Position numbers and translations under genes: made by a program. Below are positions 8,424-16,254 of a stretch of 64,000 nucleotides of DNA, in pieces. The DNA comes from Fonticella tunisiensis (GTDB lineage Bacteria; Bacillota; Clostridia; Clostridiales; Caloramatoraceae): positions 117,972 through 181,971 of the forward strand of contig NZ_SOAZ01000003.1 in assembly GCF_004364155.1 (NCBI RefSeq), given 5' to 3'. The notes under the pieces are model-generated. The model was not told where the DNA came from. It saw nothing but the letters and a program-made list of their open reading frames with translations, and made no database searches. Numbering within the stretch: the first letter of the stretch is position 1; the number at the start of each line of letters is the position of its first letter.

Positions 8424-8970
8424 TTAGCTGCTATGAGTTTGTTGATATTTTCTAATAGCAGGTTCTTTTATCGAATTATCATTTTTAATATAGTTATGTG
8501 ATATAGTAGAAACCCATTTTATTCTCATAATTAAAATAGTAGTGATTATTGCTGTCATGTAGTTAGAAAATAAATTACCCCAAAATACTGAATAAAATCC
8601 TAGTACATGTTCCGTTGCTAAAATAAAAACATATCTTAAAAGCCATATTCTAAGTATACTCATGATTAGAGGTATTCCTGTACGACCTAACCCTATAAAG
8701 GCACCTTGTTCAACCATACATATGCCAAATCCAACAACTGAGTAGGTGTAAATATGCAGGGACTTATTTGCAATATCAAGTACATCCTGCTCATGTGTAA
8801 ATAAAATAGTAAGATAAGGAGATAAAGGAACAACTATAGCAATTAAAATTGCTGCAGTAATTGCACTTATTATGCAGCCTTCAAAACAGGATCTGCGTGC
8901 CTTATCACCTTGTCCAGCTCCAACATTCATACTTACCATAGTGGTTATAGATGAGCAAAAGATGATGGCA
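8424..8970 (-). pseudogene. MATE family efflux pump, C-terminal fragment
   Basis: From about 8970 the frame reads LAIIFCSSITTMVSMNVGAG, which matches the TM7 region of MATE multidrug/Na+ antiporters. It continues for about 180 residues with four or five hydrophobic segments to the normal end. The N-terminal half is absent and an in-frame stop lies just before LAII, so this is a 3' remnant. The predicted start ATG at 8939 lies inside the domain. Confidence 0.75.
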
Positions 8971-9130
8971 AGTTAAAGCGAACAGACGTTATGTTTCCAT
9001 CAATTCCCCGGACTATAATATTTAACCAATAAAATCATTGTAATATAATTCATTATTAATTATAAACCTTAACATTAACATCTTCAAATCAATAGTATAC
9101 GTGAAAAAATAGACATCATCCTTCTAACCT

Positions 9131-9215
9131 TTATACATTCTTAGAAAGAGATGTCTATGTTTATTTACCTTCAAGTCCCCTTTAAGTTTTGAAAGAAAAT
9201 ACCCGGATGATATTG
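9131..9215 (-). pseudogene. MFS transporter tail scrap, copy 1
   Basis: The minus strand reads PISSGYFLSKLKGDL and resembles PIASGYFLSKLKGVL of the larger MFS fragment at 22757-23098. It is a second copy of the same gene's 3' end. The rest of 8971-9282 shows no gene; a nested palindrome (AGACATC...GATGTCT) spans about 9110-9155. Confidence 0.6.
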
Positions 9216-9282
9216 GATAAGCAAGCCAGAAGATTTCAAAACTGAGGAATAACTGTCCGCCTTTTTTCCCAGAAATATCAAC

Positions 9283-10392
9283 TCATGAGCCTGTCACCGA
9301 AATCCCCTTTTTTGATACACTTAAATCTAAAGGGCTAATATCAGCCTCCTCCCAAGCTTTGTACATCTCCTGGATTTTAGCGTCATCCTTTAGAAAGGCG
9401 ATGCCGCAATCCCCACCCCCTGCTCCTGAGGGTTTGCCGCTTCCAAAGGTTTCAGCAATAGAGCATAGAATTTTTAACTTTGCTGTTTCAATGGCTATGC
9501 CGGCATTTTCGTCAAGCTTTTGGAGGGCTTTACGGTTTTGCTTAAGGGCATTAATGGCTTCTGTGGAGTCGTTCATCTCAAAACTTTTAATGAGCCTTGC
9601 AACTGAAATAGAGCTTTCTTTTAGAAACTCGTTGTAAGCTTGTAAATTCTTCTCACGAAAGCTTTGGACCTTCTTAATCATAGGCCCTGTTGCTGCTGCT
9701 TCCTTTGTCCAGCCCACAGCTAATTGAAGAGTTGATGGCGGAGTTAATGGCCTGATGAACAAATTTGGCCAGGGTTTCTCTATCAACTCAGTTAATTTTC
9801 CCCCCTGCTTAAACTCCTTTAATACCCATTTTGCACTAAAGGCAGAATACTCAAGCCAGCCACCATAAACAGCAGCGGCAATATCGGCTCCCGAACCACT
9901 TCCCTGGGTTTTTAAATGGGCAATGGCTGAGAGCTTAAAAATTTCATCAAGTGCAGTAGGCTCTTCCCTATCGCTATGTAAATATAATATGGCTGAAATA
10001 ACTGCAGCCACAACAGCCGCACTTGAACCAAGCCCGTATTTTTTACCTGTTTCAGGGTCATCAAGTTCGCTTTCAATCTGTAATTGAAATGGGCGAAGTA
10101 TAATCGATTTTTCCTGCAAAAATTGGCTTGCCACAGTAATTGAATTTTGTATAAAGCTTAACCTTGAATCCGATACACTAAATTGCACTCTCTCGCCACT
10201 TGTTTCCCAGGTAATATCTTCTAATCCCATCTGTGGAAGAGAAAGTTTATTCTGGGAGAATGGCCCTATATATGCTTTTACATAACGATTTACGGCTACG
10301 ACCACAGCCCTTTGGTTCGGCTCAAGTACAGCATACTCTCCGGCAATCATAAGCTTTCCTGGTGCTTTAGCACTATAGCTTGATTGTGTCAT
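9283..10392 (-). CDS. mvaK2: Phosphomevalonate kinase
   Basis: This 369-residue GHMP kinase phosphorylates 5-phosphomevalonate to 5-diphosphomevalonate. Motif 1 is KAPGKLMIAGEYAVLEP at the N-terminus, the ATP-binding loop is YGLGSSAAVVAAVIS, and motif 3 is FGSGKPSGAGGGDCGIAF near the C-terminus. This set is typical of bacterial MvaK2. ATG 10392 is preferred to a GTG at 10428 because AAGGGATG lies just upstream. It is the last gene of the mevalonate cluster, separated from the permease by a double-hairpin element. The C-terminal codons overlap an 18-base sequence shared with 4312-4329. Confidence 0.88.
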   Translation of the reverse strand: MTQSSYSAKAPGKLMIAGEYAVLEPNQRAVVVAVNRYVKAYIGPFSQNKLSLPQMGLEDITWETSGERVQFSVSDSRLSFIQNSITVASQFLQEKSIILRPFQLQIESELDDPETGKKYGLGSSAAVVAAVISAILYLHSDREEPTALDEIFKLSAIAHLKTQGSGSGADIAAAVYGGWLEYSAFSAKWVLKEFKQGGKLTELIEKPWPNLFIRPLTPPSTLQLAVGWTKEAAATGPMIKKVQSFREKNLQAYNEFLKESSISVARLIKSFEMNDSTEAINALKQNRKALQKLDENAGIAIETAKLKILCSIAETFGSGKPSGAGGGDCGIAFLKDDAKIQEMYKAWEEADISPLDLSVSKKGISVTGS

Positions 10393-10450
10393 GGCTCTAC
10401 ATCCCTTCAAATTATTAATTAACGACACAATTTAAAATGAAAATCATTAT

Positions 10451-10519
10451 TGTAGGGCGAATATCATTCGCCCACAGGTGACTGTCTACATGAACGGGCG
10501 ATTTATAATCGCCCCTGCA
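10451..10519. repeat. REP-like double hairpin, copy 1
   Basis: Two perfect hairpins, 10455-10473 (GGGCGAAT/ATTCGCCC) and 10496-10514 (GGGCGATT/AATCGCCC), are enclosed by TGTAG...CTGCA outer ends. The same layout is at 12293-12360 and a single hairpin is at 15493-15509, all in gaps of the mevalonate cluster. Confidence 0.75.
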
Positions 10520-10614
10520 GTATCCTATTTTCATATTAGCATTCTCCTACCGAGCATCCCGGGATTCTTTACTGCGTTCAGAATGATACACAGCTCAATG
10601 GAATACTTTCTCTA

Positions 10615-11970
10615 TTAACCTGCTAATGTCTTAATAATCCATGGTGCCGAGTATAAAATCATAAATAATACGCCGTAATTAACTCCCAAACGATATAATA
10701 CCCCCGCAACAATCCCGATTAGAAGAACACCGGCAATATTAATCCAACCTGCATCCATAAAGGCCAGCAATAATACAAGGCTAAAGAACAAGCCTAACAA
10801 GGCCTCATGGGGGATTTTTTTAAACACAAAGGCACAAATTTGCTGCGAATACTTCACCGCAACAAAATATGTAAAGGCTGAGGCAATAGCTGCTCCAATA
10901 AGAGTTGCAGAAATAAAATCCAATCCAGATAATATGTGATGCATATTATGCTGGAGAGTAAAGACCGGTGGGGCATTAAATAGTGGATTTGCCGGTCCAA
11001 GGGACATAGGGGATAAAGGAATCCCCAAGGCAATAAGTGGAATCAAGGTTCCTGAAAAATAGGTTGCCTGAGCCAGGGCTTCCATGGTTGATATTGCAAG
11101 GGAGGCCTTTTCCACCGGATCCTTTGTACGGCTGGCAAAGAGCTCTCCAAAGAAGGTGGTAAGCCCAACAGGGCTTAAAATAAAAGCAACTGAACCAATA
11201 AGAGAAGCCATCGTACTGTAGACGATCTCCTTTTTCGTTAAAATCCTAAAGGGATTGGGGAATTTTCCGATTTCCTGTGCCTTTTTTAAATAAATACTCT
11301 TTTTATCAAATCTTTTCATACTTTCTCTTTTCTCTTTATTGAGCAGCTCAAATAGAGTTAAAATGACAGGGCCTATGGTAATTGCCAGAAAAAAAGATGT
11401 AAATACATTGGTTCCCTTTGGCACAGCTCCAATACCCCAATATAGATGACGAAGGCCTTGAATCAACAGGGCAAAGGGCAGTATTGAAGCTAGAGCCACC
11501 CATCTATTCTTAGACATTAGGGCTAATAATACCGCTCCAATAAAAAATACCGGGTCTCCATACTGTTTTATAACGGTTGAGAAGGGAACTAAAGCCCGAG
11601 CAAGAAATAAACTTACGGGTACGGAAACAAAGGTACCGACAACAGCCCCTGAAGCAATTTTTCGAATGCTTGTGTCCGTTAATCCAAATTTTTTGAGTAC
11701 CATGGCGTGTTCTACCATTGGAGTAGACATGACCCCGGCAGGGATTCCTGCTGTGGAAACAGGAACCGCATCTATTAATTTGCATGCCACAATAGCTGAT
11801 ATAAAAAATGTCAGAATCACAGCAGGGTGTAGGCCTGATAAAACCAATACTAATGTGATGGGCGCAATAGTTGCTGTTTCATCCGCCCCGGGAGCGGCAC
11901 CTATAATGGTATACATGATTGCTGCAATAACAGCTGCAACAATCATTTGTAAAATTAAAGTAGTAGTCAT
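10615..11970 (-). CDS. TctA-family carboxylate transporter permease
   Basis: This 451-residue, very hydrophobic protein belongs to the TctA family (large membrane subunit of tripartite tricarboxylate transporters). The N-terminal signature is IIGAAPGADETATIAPITL, with a related glycine/proline-rich repeat GIPLSPMSLGPANPLF in the second half, as expected for the two-repeat fold. Family members move citrate-like or other organic acids. The gene lies inside the mevalonate kinase cluster, next to a small membrane protein that may play the TctB role. No periplasmic-type TctC binding protein is in the window. Mevalonate is itself a carboxylate, so mevalonate transport is a reasonable but unproven idea. 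Confidence 0.8.
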   Translation of the reverse strand: MTTTLILQMIVAAVIAAIMYTIIGAAPGADETATIAPITLVLVLSGLHPAVILTFFISAIVACKLIDAVPVSTAGIPAGVMSTPMVEHAMVLKKFGLTDTSIRKIASGAVVGTFVSVPVSLFLARALVPFSTVIKQYGDPVFFIGAVLLALMSKNRWVALASILPFALLIQGLRHLYWGIGAVPKGTNVFTSFFLAITIGPVILTLFELLNKEKRESMKRFDKKSIYLKKAQEIGKFPNPFRILTKKEIVYSTMASLIGSVAFILSPVGLTTFFGELFASRTKDPVEKASLAISTMEALAQATYFSGTLIPLIALGIPLSPMSLGPANPLFNAPPVFTLQHNMHHILSGLDFISATLIGAAIASAFTYFVAVKYSQQICAFVFKKIPHEALLGLFFSLVLLLAFMDAGWINIAGVLLIGIVAGVLYRLGVNYGVLFMILYSAPWIIKTLAG

Positions 11971-11971
11971 A

Positions 11972-12244
11972 TTAATCCTCCTGCTCTGTCTCTATAAATA
12001 TCCTATTAGGTTTAATAAAAATGCTGCAAATCACAAAACCAAGGATTGCACCGGATAAACCAAAAAATAAGGGCTTTGGAGGTTTATTAGGCGCAAGGAA
12101 ATATCCACCAAGGGCCATTACGCTGCAGACAATAAGTGATATAACCAAGTCCTTAATATTAACAAGATCTTCCCAAACTTCAATGTTCATTTTTGAATCC
12201 TTGCCCTTAGGGGATTCTTTTATTTCTGTATATGTGCTTTTCAT
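11972..12244 (-). CDS. Small two-TM membrane protein paired with the TctA-like permease
   Basis: This 90-residue protein has two hydrophobic segments (about residues 33-50 and 58-76) and charged ends. AGGAG lies seven bases before ATG 12244. Its stop region contains the AGGAGG site of the permease gene, so the two are translationally coupled. By position it could replace TctB, which is usually about 150 residues with four segments; the sequence similarity is too weak for me to confirm. Confidence 0.65.
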   Translation of the reverse strand: MKSTYTEIKESPKGKDSKMNIEVWEDLVNIKDLVISLIVCSVMALGGYFLAPNKPPKPLFFGLSGAILGFVICSIFIKPNRIFIETEQED

Positions 12245-12292
12245 ATGCTCAACTCCTGTTGTTAATTTAGTATATAGAAATACTAATTATCC

Positions 12293-12360
12293 GTAGGAGT
12301 GATTATCAATCGCCCGCCCCCGTAAATGGACGTTTGCGGGTGAATAATATTCACCCCTAC
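12293..12360. repeat. REP-like double hairpin, copy 2
   Basis: The outer ends are GTAGGAG...CCCCTAC. The second hairpin (12338-12356) is GGGTGAAT/ATTCACCC, which keeps pairing although it differs from copy 1. It lies between the decarboxylase and the small membrane protein gene. Confidence 0.75.
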
Positions 12361-12378
12361 AATAATAAAGAAAATCCT

Positions 12379-13353
12379 TTATAAATAAGATACCCCCGCC
12401 CCCGGATGGCAAATAATAACATTTTGCACAGAAGGCAGGGTTAACAGAGATTCATACACCCTCTGTTCATCCTCTGGCAGGCAAAGAACCTTCACATTTG
12501 GTCCGGCATCTATGGTGAAATAAGCAGAGATACCTGACAACCTGAGGTTCTGGATATGGTGCATTACCTCCATGGTTCCACTTTGCCAATATAAAATTGG
12601 GGGCTCTGCCCCAAGCATTGTGGCGTGCATCTTCAGGGCGTTTGCCTCCACTATCTTCCCCAGGCTTTCAAAATCCCGAAGCCTTATTGCTTCCTTTGCC
12701 CTTTCCAAGTCTTTTTCAACAGTATTAAGCCAGCCTGAATAAAAGGGCGAGGTAAGAGCCGTACGTTTCATGCCTTCCCTGCTGGATACCTGTTTTTGGC
12801 CGGAAGCTACCAAACAAGAGAGGATGCTGATATTCCAATCCCTCTCAGACAAAAGCTGCTTGGCATAGGAATCCTTTCCGTCTGCCCTTTCGCCCCTTTG
12901 CCATTCCACGTAGCCACCGTAAATAGAGCGACAAGCAGAGCCTGAGCCTTGACGTGCCAATATGGATAATTCCCTTTCATCCAGCTCCAAATTCAGGGCC
13001 TTTGCTGCTGCAGCCGCCAGTGCCGCAAACCCCGAGGCAGAAGAAGCAAATCCTGCCGCTGTTGGCACTTTATTTTCAGAGGTAACCACTGCATGTAAAT
13101 GAGTACCAGCTAATTTCCTTATTTTATCAAGAAATCTGAAAACCTTATTTGATTCGCTTTCACTTGCCTGATGGTTATTCAGCATAAAAATATCCTTATT
13201 AAGATTCCTGCTAAATTCAACGTTTGTTATGGTGTAAAAACTGTCAAGTGTAATAGACAGGCTGCTGTTCATAGGCAAAAATAGCTCCTCGTCACGCTTT
13301 CCCCAATATTTAATCAGCGCAATATTGGTATTTGCTTTTGCTGTAGCCTTCAT
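12379..13353 (-). CDS. mvaD: Diphosphomevalonate decarboxylase
   Basis: This 324-residue protein carries out ATP-dependent decarboxylation of 5-diphosphomevalonate to isopentenyl diphosphate. Signatures seen are NIALIKYWGKRDEELFLP (residues about 9-26), the serine/alanine-rich ATP loop ASSASGFAALAAAAAKAL, and RQGSGSACRSIYGGYVEW, which holds the conserved Ser/Arg pair. The C-terminus has FTIDAGPNVKVLC, also family-typical. The start follows the mevalonate kinase stop directly, with its ribosome site (GGAGG) inside the upstream gene. Length is normal and no lesion is seen. Confidence 0.93.
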   Translation of the reverse strand: MKATAKANTNIALIKYWGKRDEELFLPMNSSLSITLDSFYTITNVEFSRNLNKDIFMLNNHQASESESNKVFRFLDKIRKLAGTHLHAVVTSENKVPTAAGFASSASGFAALAAAAAKALNLELDERELSILARQGSGSACRSIYGGYVEWQRGERADGKDSYAKQLLSERDWNISILSCLVASGQKQVSSREGMKRTALTSPFYSGWLNTVEKDLERAKEAIRLRDFESLGKIVEANALKMHATMLGAEPPILYWQSGTMEVMHHIQNLRLSGISAYFTIDAGPNVKVLCLPEDEQRVYESLLTLPSVQNVIICHPGAGVSYL

Positions 13354-14325
13354 TTATTTAACCTCCTGTGAAGCATAGAGACTATCATCCTGGCTTGAAA
13401 AATACCAACTCCTGAAGGCACCTGATTTCATTAATTCACTTGAGATTATCCTGGCACTTTCAAGGCTGTCGGCAAGGGCTATCATGCACCCACCCAGACC
13501 CCCGCCTGTCAATTTTGCCCCCAATGCACCTGCATTTCTTGCCCTTTCAATCAATCTATTGAGGCCGTCATCGCTGACACCAAGAGATATAAGTTCCTCC
13601 TGATTGCGATTGAGTAATTGCCCAAGTAAATACATATCTCCATTCAAAAGGGCGTTTTTTGCCTCATCCACAATTTTCCCTATTTTCTCCAAGGATTTTT
13701 CCACTTTTTCAGGCTCTAAAAGATATCTCTTTCTCACATTTTCCACTGCTATACGTGTATCACCGATTCTACCAGTATCCGAAGCAACGATATATAGAGG
13801 ACCGTTCGTCTTAACGGGGATTGGCTCTTTTTCCCTTTCAAACCAAATCGGACACTCGCTTGATACCGCAGCCATATCAATTCCGCTTGGCTTTCCATGG
13901 GCATGGGTTTCAGCAATTTGAACAAAGGAAAAGAGTTCCCTTTGTGAAGGCTCCTGTCCACAGAAGGAAAACAGGCTTCTTACTAAGGCAACAGCTACTG
14001 CGGCACTAGAGCCTAAACCACGGCCTAATGGAATGGCTGAATCTATTCGAATACGTAAACCCTCAAGGGGCTTACCTAAATAATGCAGCGTTTCTTTTAT
14101 GCATTCTGAGATTCCTTTCATTCTCATGGGCATGCTGTCAATAGGTCCAGTATAAACAGCAGATTCAAACATAATGTTTCCAGATGACTCTTCCACAATA
14201 GATCTCACCTTCAGCGGGAAGGGAATGGCTATTGCAGGCTTGCCGTAAACAACCGCATGTTCGCCAACTAAAATTAGCTTGCTGTGTGCCTCGCCCAAAG
14301 CCTTTCTTGTAGAAACCCTATTCAT
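13354..14325 (-). CDS. mvaK1: Mevalonate kinase
   Basis: This 323-residue GHMP kinase phosphorylates mevalonate to 5-phosphomevalonate. Motif 1 is KLILVGEHAVVYGKPAIAIP, the ATP loop is PLGRGLGSSAAVAVALVRSL, HGKPSGIDMA carries the catalytic Asp region, and motif 3 is KLTGGGLGGCMIAL. The ATG overlaps the isomerase stop by four bases (ATGA), and the stop touches the decarboxylase start. The three genes therefore form one tight translational unit. Confidence 0.93.
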   Translation of the reverse strand: MNRVSTRKALGEAHSKLILVGEHAVVYGKPAIAIPFPLKVRSIVEESSGNIMFESAVYTGPIDSMPMRMKGISECIKETLHYLGKPLEGLRIRIDSAIPLGRGLGSSAAVAVALVRSLFSFCGQEPSQRELFSFVQIAETHAHGKPSGIDMAAVSSECPIWFEREKEPIPVKTNGPLYIVASDTGRIGDTRIAVENVRKRYLLEPEKVEKSLEKIGKIVDEAKNALLNGDMYLLGQLLNRNQEELISLGVSDDGLNRLIERARNAGALGAKLTGGGLGGCMIALADSLESARIISSELMKSGAFRSWYFSSQDDSLYASQEVK

Positions 14326-15368
14326 ATGGAATCACTCAGGAGTTCCTTAAGCTCGCCCTTCACTTTGTAGGGCACAGTTTTTAGTTCCTGTATATTCTTC
14401 TTGCCCAAAAGAAGCATGATTACCTTGGATTTATATATAATGTTTTGAAGATATTTCTCAGCGCCTTCAATTCCACCATTTAAAAGTTCCCTTAAAATTG
14501 GCCCGCTGATTCCTGTCATATCCGCACCTGCACACAGGGCCTTAACTACCTCCTCGGCACGTCTTATTCCGCCGCTGCAGATGATGTTTAAATCACTGCT
14601 TAGGGACCTGCATTCTAAAAGGCTGAGGGCCGTTGGTATCCCCCATTCGAATAATTCACTGAAGTCGAACTTCTCATTTCTTGCGCTCTCAATTTTTATA
14701 AAGTTGGTTCCCCCGCTTCCGCCTATATCTATGTACTTAACTCCAACCTCAAGAAGTCTTTTGGCTACATCCTTTGAAATGCCAAAGCCAATTTCCTTTA
14801 TGATAACGGGCTTATCTATTTTCCTTACGATATTTTCAATGTTTTTCAATAGCCCCTTAAAATTCCTGTCCCCTTCCGGCATAACAATTTCCTGGGCAGG
14901 ATTTAAATGAATCTGAACCCCATCTGCCTCAATCATATCGATGGCTCTTTGCACGTCATCTACCCCTGCAAAGGCATTGATATTTGAAATAACAACTCCA
15001 TCCTTTAATATTTCCCTCACAACCCTAAAGGAAGATTCATACTCCCTATCATTTACAGCAATGGCCTGGGACCCCACTGCCATCGGTATATTTAATTTTT
15101 TTGCAACTCTGGCAAGACTGCTGTTTATTTCTACAGCCCTGTCAAAACCGCCTGTCATGGCATTAATCATTATGGGAAAGCTTATCTTCTTTCCCAAAAA
15201 GCTAATTTTTGTATCTATATCATTAAAATCTATCTCCGGCAGAGAATTGTGTTCCAGATATATATATTTAAAATAATTATCACCCTCGAAATTACTGTGC
15301 AAAAAATGATGTATATGTTCCTTTTTTCGTGCGCTTCTTATTTGGCTCTTTGATTTTAAATCTTCCAA
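14322..15368 (-). CDS. fni: Type 2 isopentenyl-diphosphate isomerase
   Basis: This 348-residue FMN- and NADPH-dependent enzyme interconverts isopentenyl and dimethylallyl diphosphate. Conserved blocks seen are KKEHIHHFL, PIMINAMTGG, VQIHLNPAQEIVMPEGDRNF, IIKEIGFGIS, DIGGSGGTNF and CSGGIRRAEEVVKAL with the FMN-binding glycines. The start is TTG, with GGGGGAAAG about eight bases upstream. It is the first gene of the mevalonate cluster, so transcription probably begins in the 15369-15480 region. Confidence 0.92.
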   Translation of the reverse strand: MEDLKSKSQIRSARKKEHIHHFLHSNFEGDNYFKYIYLEHNSLPEIDFNDIDTKISFLGKKISFPIMINAMTGGFDRAVEINSSLARVAKKLNIPMAVGSQAIAVNDREYESSFRVVREILKDGVVISNINAFAGVDDVQRAIDMIEADGVQIHLNPAQEIVMPEGDRNFKGLLKNIENIVRKIDKPVIIKEIGFGISKDVAKRLLEVGVKYIDIGGSGGTNFIKIESARNEKFDFSELFEWGIPTALSLLECRSLSSDLNIICSGGIRRAEEVVKALCAGADMTGISGPILRELLNGGIEGAEKYLQNIIYKSKVIMLLLGKKNIQELKTVPYKVKGELKELLSDSI

Positions 15369-15492
15369 GGTTGTCTTTCCCCCTATAATTTATTCAAATA
15401 TAGTGCTTCCTTCCAATTCGGCCTTATTAAAACAATAAAATTGTAACATAATGAAATATATTTGTAAATGATAAATATTATCACTAAAAAGA

Positions 15493-15509
15493 GGCGATTA
15501 GTAATCGCC
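15493..15509. repeat. REP-like single hairpin, copy 3
   Basis: GGCGATTA-G-TAATCGCC is a perfect 8-bp hairpin followed by CGACC, matching one half of the elements at 10451 and 12293. It lies upstream of the mevalonate cluster. Confidence 0.6.
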
Positions 15510-15629
15510 CGACCATTAACATGTCGCAAATTCTCCTTTTCCTACGATCATTCTCAGTCTGATAAAATTTTCCAGGTTTTATAGGTTTCCTTTTCTATTG
15601 TAGTGGCTCCCTATAAAGTGGCATACTCA

Positions 15630-15776
15630 GTTTGATTAAAACAATCATCTTGATGTTCTTATTAAAAATAATATTATGAGTTTCAATTCCAATATGGTTT
15701 GATTAAAACGCTTCTTGACAAGAACGATAATACAGACACCTATTATGTTTCAATTCCAATATGGTTTGATTAAAAC
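15630..15776 (-). CRISPR. CRISPR mini-array 1 (two repeats plus a cut third)
   Basis: Complete 30-base repeats lie at 15747-15776 and 15680-15709, and a partial repeat (last 13 bases on the plus strand) at about 15630-15642. Spacers are 15710-15746 and 15643-15679, both 37 bases. On the minus strand the repeat begins GTTTTAATCAAACC and ends GGAATTGAAAC. The ATTGAAAC end is the usual type I-B crRNA handle, so transcription should run on the minus strand from a leader at 15777-15975. No cas genes are in the window. Confidence 0.92.
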
Positions 15777-15975
15777 CCCGCCGGAAAATCTAGTATTTAT
15801 AGTACTTCCAGAGGTGCACAAACAAAGATTTTTTCGTAAACCTCCAGTCGTTAAAAATGGACGGGAGGTTTATAAAATAATTTCAATTATAATCCTATTA
15901 TACCGTATAATTCTTGTAAATCAATGCTTGTCCACATTTAAGAAATCTTAAATGCTTAGCGAAAACTGATTATAA
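15777..15975 (-). promoter_or_regulatory. CRISPR leader 1 with internal palindrome
   Basis: About 195 bases are strongly similar to 22301-22495 next to the second array. Both contain a 36-base palindrome (15837-15872; arms TAAACCTCC and GGAGGTTTA with inner GTC/GAC). Both run out with the same TTAAATGCTTAGCGAAAA stretch. The position fits a leader that drives crRNA transcription and new spacer uptake. Confidence 0.8.
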
Positions 15976-16040
15976 TGTACCCTGGTAGACTTGAAAAATA
16001 TATAAATATTAAATGATAGTAACATGAACTTAAAAAATTT

Positions 16041-16084
16041 GGTTAAGAACCTTCTTAGACCAAGGCCTTCAAAGGTTCTTAACC
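16041..16084. repeat. Perfect 13-bp inverted repeat
   Basis: GGTTAAGAACCTT (16041-16053) and AAGGTTCTTAACC (16072-16084) pair perfectly around an 18-base loop. It lies between the CRISPR leader and the end of the GH38 gene. It may terminate the hydrolase transcript, but no strong U tract follows. Nothing else is seen in 15976-16254. Confidence 0.6.
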
Positions 16085-16254
16085 AAAGCCTAAACTACCC
16101 CTAATGAAATATTTTATCCAATTTTATGCAACTTAATTCATAAAACTTTAAAAATTGGTTGCAATCACAAATGAAATTATATGAAATATCAATCTATTCT
16201 TGCTAAGAAAGAAAAGTATTTAAGATAAATACACAAAATATTTTACACTACCTA

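Noticed and set aside
15715..15951. 78-codon plus-strand frame across CRISPR array 1
   Set aside because: It reads through repeats, a spacer and the leader; coding is not credible.
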